Shown: positions 18,555 through 28,711, counted from the first letter of the stretch. The stretch: 64,000 nt of DNA from Aureimonas sp. OT7 (GCF_014844055.1 NZ_CP062167.1:2061501-2125500), one strand, 5' to 3'. The notes: generated from the letters alone by a model not told the origin. Numbers and translations: made by a program.

Positions 18555-19145
18555 TCACTGATCGACTACGGAGCCGTCCTTATGCAATCGCGTATGGATC
18601 GTCCGCGGCCGGTAAGGATAGCGTTCCGCCGCGTCGGGCCGTAAGCTGATGCCGATTCCGGGTTCCTCGCTGATCATCAGGAAACCCTCGCCGTCGTGCC
18701 GGGCAGCACCAACCAGAAACCCGTCTGTATCCGGCCGTTTGTCGGTGACATCCCAGATGTCGTTCGGAAACTCCTGCAGAATGAAATTGGGTGCGGTCGC
18801 GGCGATCTGCAGGCAGGCGGCCGTTGAAACGGCGCTAAGCGGATTATGCGGGACGACACCTGCATGGCTGGCTTCTGCGAGCGCGGCGATCTTGCGGGCG
18901 CCGGAAATGCCCCCGACGATGCAGACATCGGGGCGGACGAGCTGGACGGCGTTGCGCGCCAGCAGCATCTGAAATTCCCATATCGATGTCATGCGTTCGC
19001 CCGTGGCGATGGGTATGGCGATCTTATCCGCCACGTAGGCCATCTCGTCCAGATTATTGTAGTCTCCATGATGAAACTCCCGTTCTTCATCCATGGAAAG
19101 CCGATCACAGATCACACGGCACCGATCAATGTAGAACCGGCACAC
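18555..19145 (-). pseudogene. Mandelate racemase/enolase-superfamily dehydratase, N-terminal half missing
   Basis: The surviving frame encodes the C-terminal half of an enolase-superfamily sugar-acid dehydratase. From NNLDEMAYVADKI onward it matches the barrel end: IPIATGERM carries a metal-ligand glutamate, then QLVRPDVCIVGGISG and GVVPHNPLS with a catalytic-type histidine. The whole capping domain and first barrel strands, with the catalytic lysine and other metal ligands (about 200 residues), are absent. The first 25 or so residues look unrelated. The break coincides with a hemH fragment that starts ten bases beyond 19145, so recombination removed the 5' half. A functional product is unlikely. 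Confidence 0.8.
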
Positions 19146-19150
19146 CGGTT
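19135..19150. repeat. Small inverted repeat at the recombination junction
   Basis: AACCGG, four bases, CCGGTT: a perfect six-base inverted repeat placed directly between the truncated dehydratase gene and the hemH fragment. It may be chance in GC-rich DNA, but its position at the junction is notable. Confidence 0.5.
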
Positions 19151-19154
19151 ACAG

Positions 19155-19238
19155 TTCACTTACACGCCATGCCTCAATGATGACGATGCCCATATCAGGG
19201 CGCTGTCCGCGATCATCTCGGAAAACCTGTCCGGATAG
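19155..19238 (+). pseudogene. hemH: Fragment of the 3' end of hemH
   Basis: The bases repeat hemH from 8466 onward with about ten mismatches in 88. Translation gives FTYTPCLNDDDAHIRAL and ISENLSG, against FTYIPCLNDDDAHIRAL in the intact gene, then stops at TAG where hemH has TGG. Everything upstream of codon 328 or so is missing. It has the same strand as hemH. It is the right-hand boundary mark of the 10.7-kb segment that begins at hemH. Confidence 0.88.
19167..19202 (+). repeat. Direct repeat, right copy (hemH fragment)
   Basis: These 36 bases are identical to 8478-8513, in the same orientation at a distance of 10,689 bp. Confidence 0.9.
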
Positions 19239-19314
19239 GTGGATAGCCAGGGCTTAGCCGCTGGACCATCCGTAAGTGCTGCGCAGTTCTCGTGACGAGG
19301 CTTCGCGAGGCCGA

Positions 19315-21165
19315 TTAGCCATGCGCGGATGTGACCTGGTCGAGCAGGACGAAATGGCGATCCCCATGCTCCCGGTAGACAGGACGGGGCGGGGTGTAAT
19401 GTGGGCTCCGCAGTGCGCCACGTATCTCTTGAGTGTCTGTTGAAGCCTGCCGCAGCGCGCGGCGTGAAGGATCGGCGACGGGAACGGCGGCAATCAGCTT
19501 GCGCGTGTATGGATGTTGCGGGTTTTCGAAGACCGACGAGCGGGGCCCTATTTCAACAATCTGCCCCAGATACATGACTGCAACGCGATGGCTGATCCGT
19601 TCGACAACCGCCATGTCGTGCGAGATGAATAGGTATGAGAGACCGAGGCTCTCCTGAAGGTCGATCATCAGGTTGACGATCTGTGCCTTGATAGAGACGT
19701 CGAGCGCCGAGACGGACTCGTCGGCAATGATCAGCTTGGGCTCGAGCGACAGCGCACGGGCGATGCAGATGCGCTGCCGCTGACCGCCGGAAAATTCGTG
19801 CGGGAAACGTCCGGCCATCTCGGCTGACAGCCCGACACGTTCCAGAAGTTCGACGACACGCTCCTTCGCACGGGAGCGCGAAACGAGCCCGTGCGTAAGC
19901 ATTGGCTCGGCAATCGACGTTCCCACGCGCGATCGCGGATCGAGGCTGGCGAAGGGATCCTGAAAGATCATCTGCATGCCCCGCCGGGCAGAGCGCAGTT
20001 CAAAAGGCTTCATCGCGAGTATGTCCAGCCCGGCGACACGGATCGTGCCCGACGTCGGTTCGGTCAGACGCAGTATCGAACGGCCTGTGGTCGACTTGCC
20101 GCAGCCGGACTCGCCGACCAGCGACAGCGTCTCTCCCGGCATCAGCCGGAACGATACGTCCTCCACTGCGTGTATGCGGCCGCGCAGTCGCCCGAAAAGT
20201 CCTTTGCGCACGGAGAAGCGTGTCGTAAGCCGTTCGACCTCCAGAACCGGTTGACTATCCGTCCTTACGGTCGCGGTCGCCGATGAGGCGTGCGTTTCGA
20301 AAGGCAATCCAGTTGTTGGATCGATCAGCGGGAAGCGCGCCGGTTTGTCGGTGCCGGCCATTGAACCAAGTGCCGGGACGGCCGACAGCAACGCGCGTGT
20401 ATAAGCGTGCCGGGGCGCGGCGAATATCCGCTCGGTCGGCCCCTGTTCCACCGCCTCGCCGCGATACATGACCACCGTTTCGTCGGCGATTTCGGCCACG
20501 ACGCCCATGTCGTGCGTGATGAAGAGGACCGACATGCCGTCCTCTTCCTGAAGGCTTTTTATGAGGGCCAGCGTCTGAGCCTGGATCGTAACGTCAAGAG
20601 CCGTTGTCGGCTCATCGGCGATGAGGAGCCTGGGCCTGCAGGCCAGCGCCATTGCTATCATCGCACGCTGGCGCATGCCGCCGGAGAAGCGATGAGGATA
20701 CTCGTCGAAACGTGCGGCTGCTTCCGGAATGCGAACCTTCTCCATAAGTCGGATAGTCTCGGCGCGTGCGGCGGAGAAGGACAGCCCGCGATGCCGAACC
20801 AGAACTTCGGCGATCTGATAGCCAATGGTGAGGAGCGGATTGAGGCTCGTCATCGGCTCCTGGAAGATCATTGCGATATCGTTGCCGCGGACGGCCCGCA
20901 TCTCCTCCATCGACAGTGTCGTCAGCTCGCGCCCGGCGAGCTTTATGCTGCCCCTCGTGGTCGCATTCGCCGCCGGCAGAAGCCGCATGACGGACAGCGC
21001 GGTGACGCTTTTGCCGGAACCCGACTCACCGACGATGGCAACGGTCTTGCGTGCACCGATCGAGAAGGAGACGTCCTTCAGAATGGTCCGAATAGAGCCG
21101 TCCTTCGACCTGAAGGCGGTACTCAGTTTTTCAACGGCCAGAACTGGCGTTTCATCAGGTTTCAT
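19315..21165 (-). CDS. Peptide-type ABC transporter, two ATPase domains in one chain
   Basis: A 616-residue fusion of DppD-like and DppF-like ATPases, comparable in layout to GsiA. Domain 1 (about 8-260) has Walker [13 protein letters not shown], signature [17 protein letters not shown] and Walker [13 protein letters not shown]. Domain 2 (about 305-560) has [30 protein letters not shown] and [11 protein letters not shown]. It is the last gene of the minus-strand peptide operon, and its start overlaps the stop of the M20 peptidase by four bases. It would energise the DppB/DppC permeases encoded upstream. Confidence 0.9.
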   Translation of the reverse strand: MKPDETPVLAVEKLSTAFRSKDGSIRTILKDVSFSIGARKTVAIVGESGSGKSVTALSVMRLLPAANATTRGSIKLAGRELTTLSMEEMRAVRGNDIAMIFQEPMTSLNPLLTIGYQIAEVLVRHRGLSFSAARAETIRLMEKVRIPEAAARFDEYPHRFSGGMRQRAMIAMALACRPRLLIADEPTTALDVTIQAQTLALIKSLQEEDGMSVLFITHDMGVVAEIADETVVMYRGEAVEQGPTERIFAAPRHAYTRALLSAVPALGSMAGTDKPARFPLIDPTTGLPFETHASSATATVRTDSQPVLEVERLTTRFSVRKGLFGRLRGRIHAVEDVSFRLMPGETLSLVGESGCGKSTTGRSILRLTEPTSGTIRVAGLDILAMKPFELRSARRGMQMIFQDPFASLDPRSRVGTSIAEPMLTHGLVSRSRAKERVVELLERVGLSAEMAGRFPHEFSGGQRQRICIARALSLEPKLIIADESVSALDVSIKAQIVNLMIDLQESLGLSYLFISHDMAVVERISHRVAVMYLGQIVEIGPRSSVFENPQHPYTRKLIAAVPVADPSRRALRQASTDTQEIRGALRSPHYTPPRPVYREHGDRHFVLLDQVTSAHG

Positions 21166-22511
21166 TGCTCGCTCCCTCCTGTCCGCGAGGCGTTTGCCCT
21201 CTTGCCGTAGGCCTTCAGGAAGTGCTCGATAAGCTCTCGGTTCTGGTGGAAATGCGGGACCATGATGTTCTCATTGGCCGCATGGTCGTTGGAGCCTTGC
21301 CAGGAACATCCGGGATCCTGGACCAGGCTGTAGCCGAGATGGCGCCGGAAGAGGTGTCGCGGGCCTGATCCGGCGCCCATGGGATGAAGGCAATAGGGTT
21401 CTTCCAACCGTTCGCAGGCCTCGACCAGGGCGCGCACGACCGGGTCGGACAGGTCGCACTTGTCGGGGTCCCCGCCGCCTTCCTCGCTCAGGATCACATC
21501 GCCGAATCCCGCTTTCGCCAGATGGTCACGGACGCGTTGAAACGTTTTGTCGGCGCTCTGTCCGGGCACCAGGCGAATGTCGAGAAAGGCGGTGGCCGAT
21601 CCGGGTAGGACAGTGGCGCCACCGGGGCCGGCGTCGAGCCATGCGATATTGAAAGTCGGCTCGAACATCAGATGGCGCAGGGGAGATTCGAGGGTATCCT
21701 CACGCAACCGGTCGTAGCCAGCTTCGCGGAGAAAGGCGTCGGGGTCGAAGCTCAGTCGCGCAAGCGCCGCCTCGTCTTCGCGGTCCGGACCGGTGATCCC
21801 CTCTCGAAACCCCTCTACGAGAATCTCTCCGCTGGCACCATCGCGAAGCGAGCCCAGGGCCGCGACGAGTCGCCATGCCGCGGCAGGCAGTAGGGCTGCC
21901 CATTTAGAATGGTTGTCCTTTTCACCTGCCCTGACTGTCATGCGAATACCGCAGCGCCCTTTGCATCCCGCGCGGACTACCATTGCGCCGTCCTCGTCGC
22001 GTGCGCCACCCGAATACAGGCCCCCGGCGGCTGCTAGTCGGTCGCGCTCGGTCAGTATGATCGTCTCCAGCGAGGGGCTTCCGATCTCTTCTTCGCCATC
22101 GACGAGGAAGGTGACGCCGACGGGTAGCTCTCCGCGCGCTTTCAAGCGCCTGACAGCGGCAAGCCGGGCTATGAAGCTCGCCTTGTGGTCGGACGCGCCT
22201 CGTGCCGTCAGTCGGGAGCCATCGAGGTGCGGCTCAAACGGATCATGATGCCAGCGGTTGCGCTCACCGGGTGCAACGACGTCATAATGATTGTAGAACA
22301 CGAGCCGCTCCGGGCTTGGCGCGTCGAGCGTAGCGACAAGAGCCGGAGCCTCGGCGGGACCGGCAATCGTCACCACGAAGCCAGCCTGCTGCAGGAGGTC
22401 CCGGCAGGCAAGGGCGGCTGCCTTCTTCGCTGCCTCGTTGCCGGCGTAACTCGGGATGCGCAGAAGATCGACGAGCTCGGAGATGCCGTCAGTGTCGAAC
22501 GAGCGCGTCAT
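21162..22511 (-). CDS. M20-family metallopeptidase (first of two in the operon)
   Basis: A 449-residue di-zinc peptidase of the ArgE/DapE/CPG2 superfamily. Metal-site motifs are in order: [31 protein letters not shown] with the catalytic glutamate pair, and NDHAANENI near the end. A dimerisation domain lies between. There is no signal peptide, so it acts on imported substrate. The ATG at 22511 overlaps the upstream permease stop (ATGA), and its own stop overlaps the next ATG. Substrates are probably dipeptides or N-acyl amino acids; which one cannot be read. Confidence 0.85.
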   Translation of the reverse strand: MTRSFDTDGISELVDLLRIPSYAGNEAAKKAAALACRDLLQQAGFVVTIAGPAEAPALVATLDAPSPERLVFYNHYDVVAPGERNRWHHDPFEPHLDGSRLTARGASDHKASFIARLAAVRRLKARGELPVGVTFLVDGEEEIGSPSLETIILTERDRLAAAGGLYSGGARDEDGAMVVRAGCKGRCGIRMTVRAGEKDNHSKWAALLPAAAWRLVAALGSLRDGASGEILVEGFREGITGPDREDEAALARLSFDPDAFLREAGYDRLREDTLESPLRHLMFEPTFNIAWLDAGPGGATVLPGSATAFLDIRLVPGQSADKTFQRVRDHLAKAGFGDVILSEEGGGDPDKCDLSDPVVRALVEACERLEEPYCLHPMGAGSGPRHLFRRHLGYSLVQDPGCSWQGSNDHAANENIMVPHFHQNRELIEHFLKAYGKRANASRTGGSEQ

Positions 22512-23389
22512 CACTCGCTCCTTGGGTCGAAGCGATCGCGCATCCAGTCGCCGATGAATATCAGCGACAGCGTGAGCAGGGTTATCATGATCCCGGGGAA
22601 CGCAGCCAGCCACCAGGCCGTGGCAACGTAGTTCCGTCCGTCAGCGAGCATCCGGCCCCATGTCACCGTGGGAGGCTGCACACCGAAGCCAAGAAACGAC
22701 AGGGACGCTTCGAGAATGATCAGCATCGCCACGTTCATCGTCGCGATCACGATGATTGGTCCGATGACGTTTGGCAGGACATGCTTGAAAAGTGTCACGA
22801 CCGGTCGTTGCCCGATCGTTCGGCTGGCTTCGATGAACTCGCGCCTCTTGATCGTCAACACCTCGCCGCGGACGACGCGTGCGAAAGTCGTCCAGTTGAT
22901 GCAGCCGATTATCAGCACCAGAAGCAGAAGGCTCTGGCCGAAAACCGCGAGCACGGTCAGGTAGAGAAGCGTGTTGGGGATCGCGAGCAGCGAATTCACG
23001 ATGCCCATCAAAACGGCGTCGAACTTTCCGGAAAAATAACCGGAGACGAGGCCCACGGCGACGCCGATCACCATTGCGACGATGACACCGAAAAAGCCGA
23101 CGAGCAACGCCACGCGGCTTCCGAAGATCAGACGCGAAAGCATGTCACGACCAAGATGGTCTGTCCCAAGCAGATGTCCGGGTACTCCGCCATCTGTCCA
23201 GAAGGGCGGGGCCAGGCGGGCTCGAAGATCGGGCACCGAGGGGTCGTATGGGGCGAGCAACGGTGCGAAAATCGCCATCGCGACGAAGCCGATGACAAGG
23301 ATGATGCCAAACATAGCGAGGGGGGAAAGACGCGGGCCGAGCCGCGCTGGAGGGCCGCTCCGGGGAGCAGCGATGTTTACGTCAGCCAT
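22511..23389 (-). CDS. ABC transporter permease, DppC type (peptide operon)
   Basis: A 292-residue permease with an N-terminal cytoplasmic tail, six membrane helices and the motif GHLLGTDHLGRDMLSRLIFGSR. The EAA loop reads REFIEASRTIGQRPVVTLFKHVLPN. The ATG at 23389 overlaps the end of the DppB-type gene by eight bases, the normal arrangement for co-translated permease pairs. It pairs with the permease encoded just upstream. Confidence 0.9.
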   Translation of the reverse strand: MADVNIAAPRSGPPARLGPRLSPLAMFGIILVIGFVAMAIFAPLLAPYDPSVPDLRARLAPPFWTDGGVPGHLLGTDHLGRDMLSRLIFGSRVALLVGFFGVIVAMVIGVAVGLVSGYFSGKFDAVLMGIVNSLLAIPNTLLYLTVLAVFGQSLLLLVLIIGCINWTTFARVVRGEVLTIKRREFIEASRTIGQRPVVTLFKHVLPNVIGPIIVIATMNVAMLIILEASLSFLGFGVQPPTVTWGRMLADGRNYVATAWWLAAFPGIMITLLTLSLIFIGDWMRDRFDPRSE

Positions 23390-24302
23390 GCTGGATCCTC
23401 GGATCGACAAGGGAATAGAGGACATCGACCAGAAGGTTGACGACCATGACGATCACTGCCGCCAGGATCACGATCGTCTGCACGACTGCCATGTCACGTG
23501 AGTTGATCGCCTGGATCGCCAGCAGCCCGATCCCCGGCCAGGCGAAGACCTGCTCCGTGACGACTGCCCCGGCCATCAGCGACGAGGCCTCCAGGCCGAC
23601 GACCGTCAGGTAGGAGAGGATCGCGTTTCGCATGCCGTGCCGGATGATAACGACCGTCGGAGTAAGGCCTTTGGCGCGCGCCGTGCGAATATAGTCCTGG
23701 CTCATCACCTCGATGAGCGAGGAGCGCAGGAGGCGCGTGAGAACCGCGGCAAGACTGGCCCCGAGCGCCAACCCCGGTAGTACGACAGCGAAGGGGTGTT
23801 CTCGTCCCGAGACGGGGAACCACCCGAGGCCGATGGCGAAGAACAGGATCAACATGATGCGCAGCCAGAAGTTCGGCATAGCCTGGCCAAGGACTGAGAG
23901 AAACGAGGCGACATGGTCTGGCAGGCGCCCACGATAAAGGGCGGCGATAATACCGGCAGGGAGCGAGATGACGATGGCGAACACGAGCGCCGTACCGGCA
24001 AGGCTCGCCGTGGCCGGCAGGCGCTCCAGGACAACATCTAGCGCCGGCTGGTTGTTGTAGCGGATCGACTGGCCGAAATTGCCGGTCAGAAGATCGCCCA
24101 TGTATCGCAGATACTGCGTGTAGAGCGGCTGGTCGAGGCCGTAGGCTTCGCGAAGCTGGGCGATCTGCCCCTGTGTCGCGTCTTCGCCGAGCATCAGCGA
24201 AACCGGATCGCCCGAAACCCGCAGCAGCAGAAAGACGATGAGGGTGATCCCTAAGAGAACGGGGATCATCTGCAGGATGCGCCAGAAAACATACCCGATC
24301 AT
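23382..24302 (-). CDS. ABC transporter permease, DppB type (peptide operon)
   Basis: A 306-residue six-helix permease starting MIGYVFWRILQMIPVLLGITL, the standard DppB/OppB opening. LREAYGLDQPLYTQYLRY lies in the periplasmic loop, and the EAA loop is YIRTARAKGLTPTVVIIRHGMRNA. It lies 41 bp after the binding-protein gene and overlaps the next permease gene. This is unrelated in detail to the DppB-type permease at 13739, so the two transporters are separate systems and not a recent duplication. Confidence 0.9.
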   Translation of the reverse strand: MIGYVFWRILQMIPVLLGITLIVFLLLRVSGDPVSLMLGEDATQGQIAQLREAYGLDQPLYTQYLRYMGDLLTGNFGQSIRYNNQPALDVVLERLPATASLAGTALVFAIVISLPAGIIAALYRGRLPDHVASFLSVLGQAMPNFWLRIMLILFFAIGLGWFPVSGREHPFAVVLPGLALGASLAAVLTRLLRSSLIEVMSQDYIRTARAKGLTPTVVIIRHGMRNAILSYLTVVGLEASSLMAGAVVTEQVFAWPGIGLLAIQAINSRDMAVVQTIVILAAVIVMVVNLLVDVLYSLVDPRIQHG

Positions 24303-24343
24303 ACCGACGATCCCCGTTCCTTAGACATCCGAAGCTACCGGCC

Positions 24344-25879
24344 TCAATCGGCGGGCTTGGCCGCGTACATCCAGAGCTGTTCGTCCGGGCTCGGCGTCCA
24401 ATCGACGTCGTTGCCGATACCAATGATGTTTTCCGACTGGTGCAGGTAGATGATCGACCGCGAGTCCGACAGGAGCTTGAAGGCCTCCGCAAGCATCCCG
24501 GCCCGCAACTCCGGGTCGACGGTGACGGCCGACTTTTCCACCAGTTCGTCGAAGCGGTCGTTGCACCAGCCGGTCCGGTTGGCGAAATCGTAGCCGCAGC
24601 GCGCACGCTGGACCGCGTGATAGCCGTCCTGCAGAGAGTTGGCATGCCCGATCAGCCCGAGATGTTCCACCTTGTAGGGCTCCCAGACGCGACTCTGATA
24701 AGAACTCCATTCCAGCGCTTCGATCTCGGTGTTGATGCCGACCGCATTCAGCATCACTGCGACGATTTCCATCGTCTCGACGTCGAGGGGGTAGCGGCCA
24801 CTTGGCCCCTGGATCTTGAGCGTCAGCTCGTTCGGGCCGTAGCCCGCCTCCTGAAGCAGTTTGACGGAGCGCTCGGGATCGTAAAGGAACGTGTCATGGT
24901 ACTCCATCGGCACGGCCGAAAGGCCGGGCGTGACGGCGGCCCGTACCGGCGTACCCAAGCCATCGAACACGGTATCTATCAACATCTGGTTGTCGATGGC
25001 CAGATCGACCGCTTCCCGCACCTTCGGGTCGGCCATTGGCGAACCCTCCTTGGTGTTGACGAAGAGCGTCATCACACGAAAGCTCGGCCAAGGCTTGGTT
25101 TCGGCGACTCCGGATTCCGCGACGCGCTGGATGTCCTGGCTCGGTATGTTGGTGGCGATGTCGACACCGCCACTGACGAGTTCGCCGACCCGCGTGGAAT
25201 CTTCCGGGATTGTGCGGTGGATCAGCCGATCCCAAACCGGAGCGCCACGCCAGTGATCCTTGAAGCCCTCCATGATGATGCGGTCGTCACGCCGCCATTC
25301 GACCACACGGAAAGGGCCCGTGCCGATCGGATGCAGTGCGAACTCGTCCCAGCCGACCCTGTCCACATAGGCTTTGGATACTATTCCAGAGCCGATGCGG
25401 CTCAGCCGGTTGAGCAGGATCGGGTCTGGCCCGTCGGTGTGTACGATGATCTCGTGCTCGCCGACGATTTCCACTTCGCGGATCGTATCGTAGAAGGAAT
25501 GCTGAATGACGCTCTCATCCAGGGCCGGACGCTCGATGGAGAACTTGACGTCCTGCGCCGTCAACGGCGTACCGTCGTGGAACAGGACGTCATCGCGCAA
25601 GGTGAAGCGCATCGCGGTGTCCGAGATCTGCTCCCATTCGCGGGCAATCGCCGGCTGAAGCTTGCCCGCTCCATCCCGCATGACAAGATAGTCGAAGATA
25701 TTTACATGAATGGCTTCGATTGCGGCGGTGGTGTGCGCATGGGGATCGAATCCGGACGTATCGATTCCCTGCGCGATGACCAATTCGCGCTCCTGCGCCA
25801 TGGCCGGAGTGGAAAGAGCCAGGGCCGTAGCGAGGCTCTTGAGGACGAAGCTCGAATGTAACATACGTGCGATGCTCAT
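24344..25879 (-). CDS. Peptide-type substrate-binding protein (SBP family 5)
   Basis: A 511-residue periplasmic protein. Residues 1-28 form a Sec signal peptide ending STPAMAQ. The family motif is FTLRDDVLFHDGTPLTAQDVKFS near residues 91-113. The size matches dipeptide or glutathione-binding proteins (about 510-530). Flanked by two M20 peptidases and followed by its permeases, it probably delivers peptides or peptide-like conjugates. The upstream M20 gene ends 45 bp before its start. Confidence 0.88.
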   Translation of the reverse strand: MSIARMLHSSFVLKSLATALALSTPAMAQERELVIAQGIDTSGFDPHAHTTAAIEAIHVNIFDYLVMRDGAGKLQPAIAREWEQISDTAMRFTLRDDVLFHDGTPLTAQDVKFSIERPALDESVIQHSFYDTIREVEIVGEHEIIVHTDGPDPILLNRLSRIGSGIVSKAYVDRVGWDEFALHPIGTGPFRVVEWRRDDRIIMEGFKDHWRGAPVWDRLIHRTIPEDSTRVGELVSGGVDIATNIPSQDIQRVAESGVAETKPWPSFRVMTLFVNTKEGSPMADPKVREAVDLAIDNQMLIDTVFDGLGTPVRAAVTPGLSAVPMEYHDTFLYDPERSVKLLQEAGYGPNELTLKIQGPSGRYPLDVETMEIVAVMLNAVGINTEIEALEWSSYQSRVWEPYKVEHLGLIGHANSLQDGYHAVQRARCGYDFANRTGWCNDRFDELVEKSAVTVDPELRAGMLAEAFKLLSDSRSIIYLHQSENIIGIGNDVDWTPSPDEQLWMYAAKPAD

Positions 25880-25924
25880 TACTTTCCCCCTTGGTCACCC
25901 TGAAAATTCAGATCGCACTTCCCG

Positions 25925-27277
25925 TCAGACGGCGGCGAACTTCTCCATGATGCGCGCGACCTGTTTGGTCGTGTAGAACTGGTCCTCGACTGCGATGTTC
26001 TCATCAGGCGCGTGCGCGCGGCTGTTGGCGTGTCCTACGCCCAACGCGATGATCGGCATGTCTGGCTGGTGGCGGAAAACAAAGCGCGGACCCGTCCCCG
26101 GAGAGCTCGGCAGTACCACTACGGGTTTTCCATAAACCTCGGACCCTGCCTCCGCGACAACCTTGACGAAGGGATGGTCGGTGGCGGTGTAGCTTGGCCA
26201 GGCGCCGGCCTTCTTGTTGACGATTTGAATGTCGCCGTAGCCGTGCTTCTCCAGATGGGTAGCGATCATCGCGGCGACGGCGTCGGGATCCTGTCCCTTT
26301 ACCAGGCGACATTCCAACCGTGCGAAGGCGGTCGATGGGTTCACGGTCTTATGGCCCGGCCCAGTGTAGCCGCCCTCGATCCCCTGGATATTCATGGACG
26401 GCGTATAGAACAGCGCACGATTGACCGAATAATCGTCGTTGCCCGGAACCAGTTCGTCAAGACCAAGCTTAGTAGCCTGCCTCAGGCCGTTGGCGGGTGT
26501 TTCACGGCAGATAGCCTCGTCCGATGCGCTGAGCGGCGTCACCGACTCGTAGAAGCCGTCCACGAGCACCTTGCCCTGCGGATCGCGCATGCTGGCGAGC
26601 GCCGAAACCAGGCGCCAGATGGCGTTCGGATATAGATTGGCCTTTCCCGAGTGGGAATCGGCGCTTGCGGTACGGGCGCGCAACTCGAAAGAGTACATGC
26701 CCTTGTTGCCGAGGGTCATGGTAGGGTTGCCGGCGTCGTCTCGGCGGGCGTTTTCCCAGATACAGGCGTCGGCTTTCAGCAGATCCCTATTGTGATCGAC
26801 GACAACTGGAAGGCTTGGCGAACCCGACTCCTCCTCGCCCTCGATCAGAAACTTGACGGTGACAGGCAGCGTACCACGCTCCTTCAGGAGCGCTTCGACG
26901 GCGTGGATACGCGACATCAGCGCACCCTTGTTGTCGTCGGACCCGCGCGCATAGAGCATGCCGTTGCGAACCACAGGCTCGAACGGATCAGAGCTCCAGG
27001 CGTCCAGCGGCTCGGGCGGCTGCACGTCGTAATGGTTGTAGAAAAGGATCGTTCGGTCGCTATCGCCCCTGATCTCGGCATAGACAACGGGCATCCCGGG
27101 GCTATCGAGCAGGCGCGCCTGAGCCCCGAGGCTCTCCAACCTGGCTATCAGCCAGTCGGCGGCCTTTTGCATGACTGCAATGTCGTTGCGCGCCGAAACT
27201 GTCGGGAGCCGAAGAAACTCGACGAGCTCGTCGAGATAGGCATCACGAATATCGTTGCGATCCAGGTAGGCTGACAT
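25925..27277 (-). CDS. M20-family metallopeptidase (dipeptidase-like, first gene of the peptide operon)
   Basis: A 450-residue di-zinc hydrolase with YNHYDVQPPEP, ARGSDDNKGALM, GEEESGSPSLP and HAPDENI marking the metal and catalytic residues, split by a dimerisation domain. It shares layout and about a third of its residues by eye with the M20 enzyme at 21162, so the two are paralogues that may split different peptide classes. No export signal is seen. It opens the operon; the 214-bp gap to the LysR gene probably holds the promoter and binding site. Confidence 0.87.
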   Translation of the reverse strand: MSAYLDRNDIRDAYLDELVEFLRLPTVSARNDIAVMQKAADWLIARLESLGAQARLLDSPGMPVVYAEIRGDSDRTILFYNHYDVQPPEPLDAWSSDPFEPVVRNGMLYARGSDDNKGALMSRIHAVEALLKERGTLPVTVKFLIEGEEESGSPSLPVVVDHNRDLLKADACIWENARRDDAGNPTMTLGNKGMYSFELRARTASADSHSGKANLYPNAIWRLVSALASMRDPQGKVLVDGFYESVTPLSASDEAICRETPANGLRQATKLGLDELVPGNDDYSVNRALFYTPSMNIQGIEGGYTGPGHKTVNPSTAFARLECRLVKGQDPDAVAAMIATHLEKHGYGDIQIVNKKAGAWPSYTATDHPFVKVVAEAGSEVYGKPVVVLPSSPGTGPRFVFRHQPDMPIIALGVGHANSRAHAPDENIAVEDQFYTTKQVARIMEKFAAV

Positions 27278-27491
27278 CGGTCCATCCCAAGGCTGAGGCA
27301 GGGCTTGGCCGGCCTTCCCAAAGCAGAGTGGAGGGGAGCCGGCGTCCCAAGCGAGCCGCGATGTGCCGTCTATGTCAAACTGATTTCGATAACGCGCATT
27401 GATGCAAATTTGTTATTGGCCGAAATTGTTGAATGACATTAGTTGTCAAACGTCTGCGTTCTGTTGCTTTTGCGTCTTTGGTCGCGCGTGG

Positions 27492-28409
27492 TCATGTACA
27501 AGGATGCGTCCGGAAGAATTCGGACACGACCTGCATGAACGATTCGGCTCCCGGGCTCATAAGCCTGGACTTCAGGCGTACGATGGCGATCTGGGAAGTA
27601 AGGCGCGGCGGATCGACGGGGCAGGCGGCGAGCTTCTCATTCAAATGCGAGCGAACGCTGGCGCCGTTCTGGATTGCGATCCCGGCTCCGCTTTCCACAA
27701 GGCTGAAGATCGACACCGGCGAGCTGACGATAACCTGGTGATTGAGCGTGTATCCCTCTCGTGCGGCCGCACCGTCGAATATCTGGCGAATGATCGAGTG
27801 GGGCGGCAGGGAGATCAGTGGCTCGCCGCTCAACTCTTTCAAGGACACCTTCTGGCGGGTGGCGAACCCATGCCCGGCAGGCACCACAACGTGATAGGCC
27901 ACGTCGCAGAGTTCTTCGACGACCAGGTCATCGTCGCCTTCCATGAAGGAGGCCAACCCAAAATCGACGACGCCGAACCGGATCTGGTGCACAACTTCCG
28001 AACGCAGCGCCTCGCGGATCTCGACAGTGACGTCCGGATGATGGTGACGAAAATTCGCGACGATCTCGGCAAGCATACGGTTGGCGATCGACATCGGCGA
28101 GGCAACGATCACATGCCCTTGATGCGATGAGCGCATCGACGAAAGAGCGGTGGCTGCAAGGTCAAACTCGGCGAGCATACGATCGATCACCGGCAAGAGC
28201 TGCAGGCCCGCGCTCGTCATGATCACCTGGCGTGTGCTGCGGTGGAAGAGAGTGACGCCGAGTTCCTCCTCGGCGGTGCGGATGAGGCGCGATATTCCAG
28301 GTTGCGACATGCGCATATCGACGGAGGCAGCGATGAAGCTCGAATAGCGCGCAACCGTCTGAACGGCGCGCATTTGCTTGATGCTGAGGTTGGGATCGAT
28401 TGTCGACAT
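27492..28409 (-). CDS. LysR-family transcriptional regulator
   Basis: A 305-residue regulator. The N-terminal helix-turn-helix spans about residues 4-62 (IKQMRAVQTVARYSSFIAAS, MSQPGISRLIRTAEEELG, LFHRSTRQVIMTSAG), and a two-lobed ligand-binding domain follows (about 90-300). The ATG at 28409 is favoured by GGAG six bases upstream; another ATG lies at 28424. It is transcribed in the same direction as the peptide operon, 214 bp ahead of it, instead of the more usual divergent layout. It most likely controls that operon in response to a substrate. Confidence 0.9.
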   Translation of the reverse strand: MSTIDPNLSIKQMRAVQTVARYSSFIAASVDMRMSQPGISRLIRTAEEELGVTLFHRSTRQVIMTSAGLQLLPVIDRMLAEFDLAATALSSMRSSHQGHVIVASPMSIANRMLAEIVANFRHHHPDVTVEIREALRSEVVHQIRFGVVDFGLASFMEGDDDLVVEELCDVAYHVVVPAGHGFATRQKVSLKELSGEPLISLPPHSIIRQIFDGAAAREGYTLNHQVIVSSPVSIFSLVESGAGIAIQNGASVRSHLNEKLAACPVDPPRLTSQIAIVRLKSRLMSPGAESFMQVVSEFFRTHPCT

Positions 28410-28711
28410 GAGAAGCTCCATCATGGCGCATCCCGCTTCCGCGAGTGCGACAGCCGCCGCCTGCGTGCCAGTCGCCGAGTCGCAACGGACCCGAGTTCAC
28501 CACATCCAAGCCACGAAGGTCTCTTGAGGAATGTTACCGCAGTTGTCCCGTGTCAACGAACCAGCCGGAATTCGGGTTCGATATCATGGCCCGGCAGGTG
28601 GGAAAGCGGCAGGCCGGACGAGGAGAGACGTGCCCGCGGCACGTAAGGTCCGGTAGAATAACGTCCGTGAGAAGGCTGGAGCTGACGGAACACCGGTCTC
28701 GCAGAGCGGTT

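Noticed and set aside
18846..19238. A 130-codon plus-strand frame ending in the hemH-like tail
   Set aside because: Most of it is antisense to the dehydratase remnant, and the hemH similarity begins only at 19155. It is a chance join at the recombination point.
18524..19314. A mobile element or integron-like integrase that could explain the hemH repeats
   Set aside because: No transposase or recombinase frame or terminal inverted repeats of the usual size were seen anywhere in the window.
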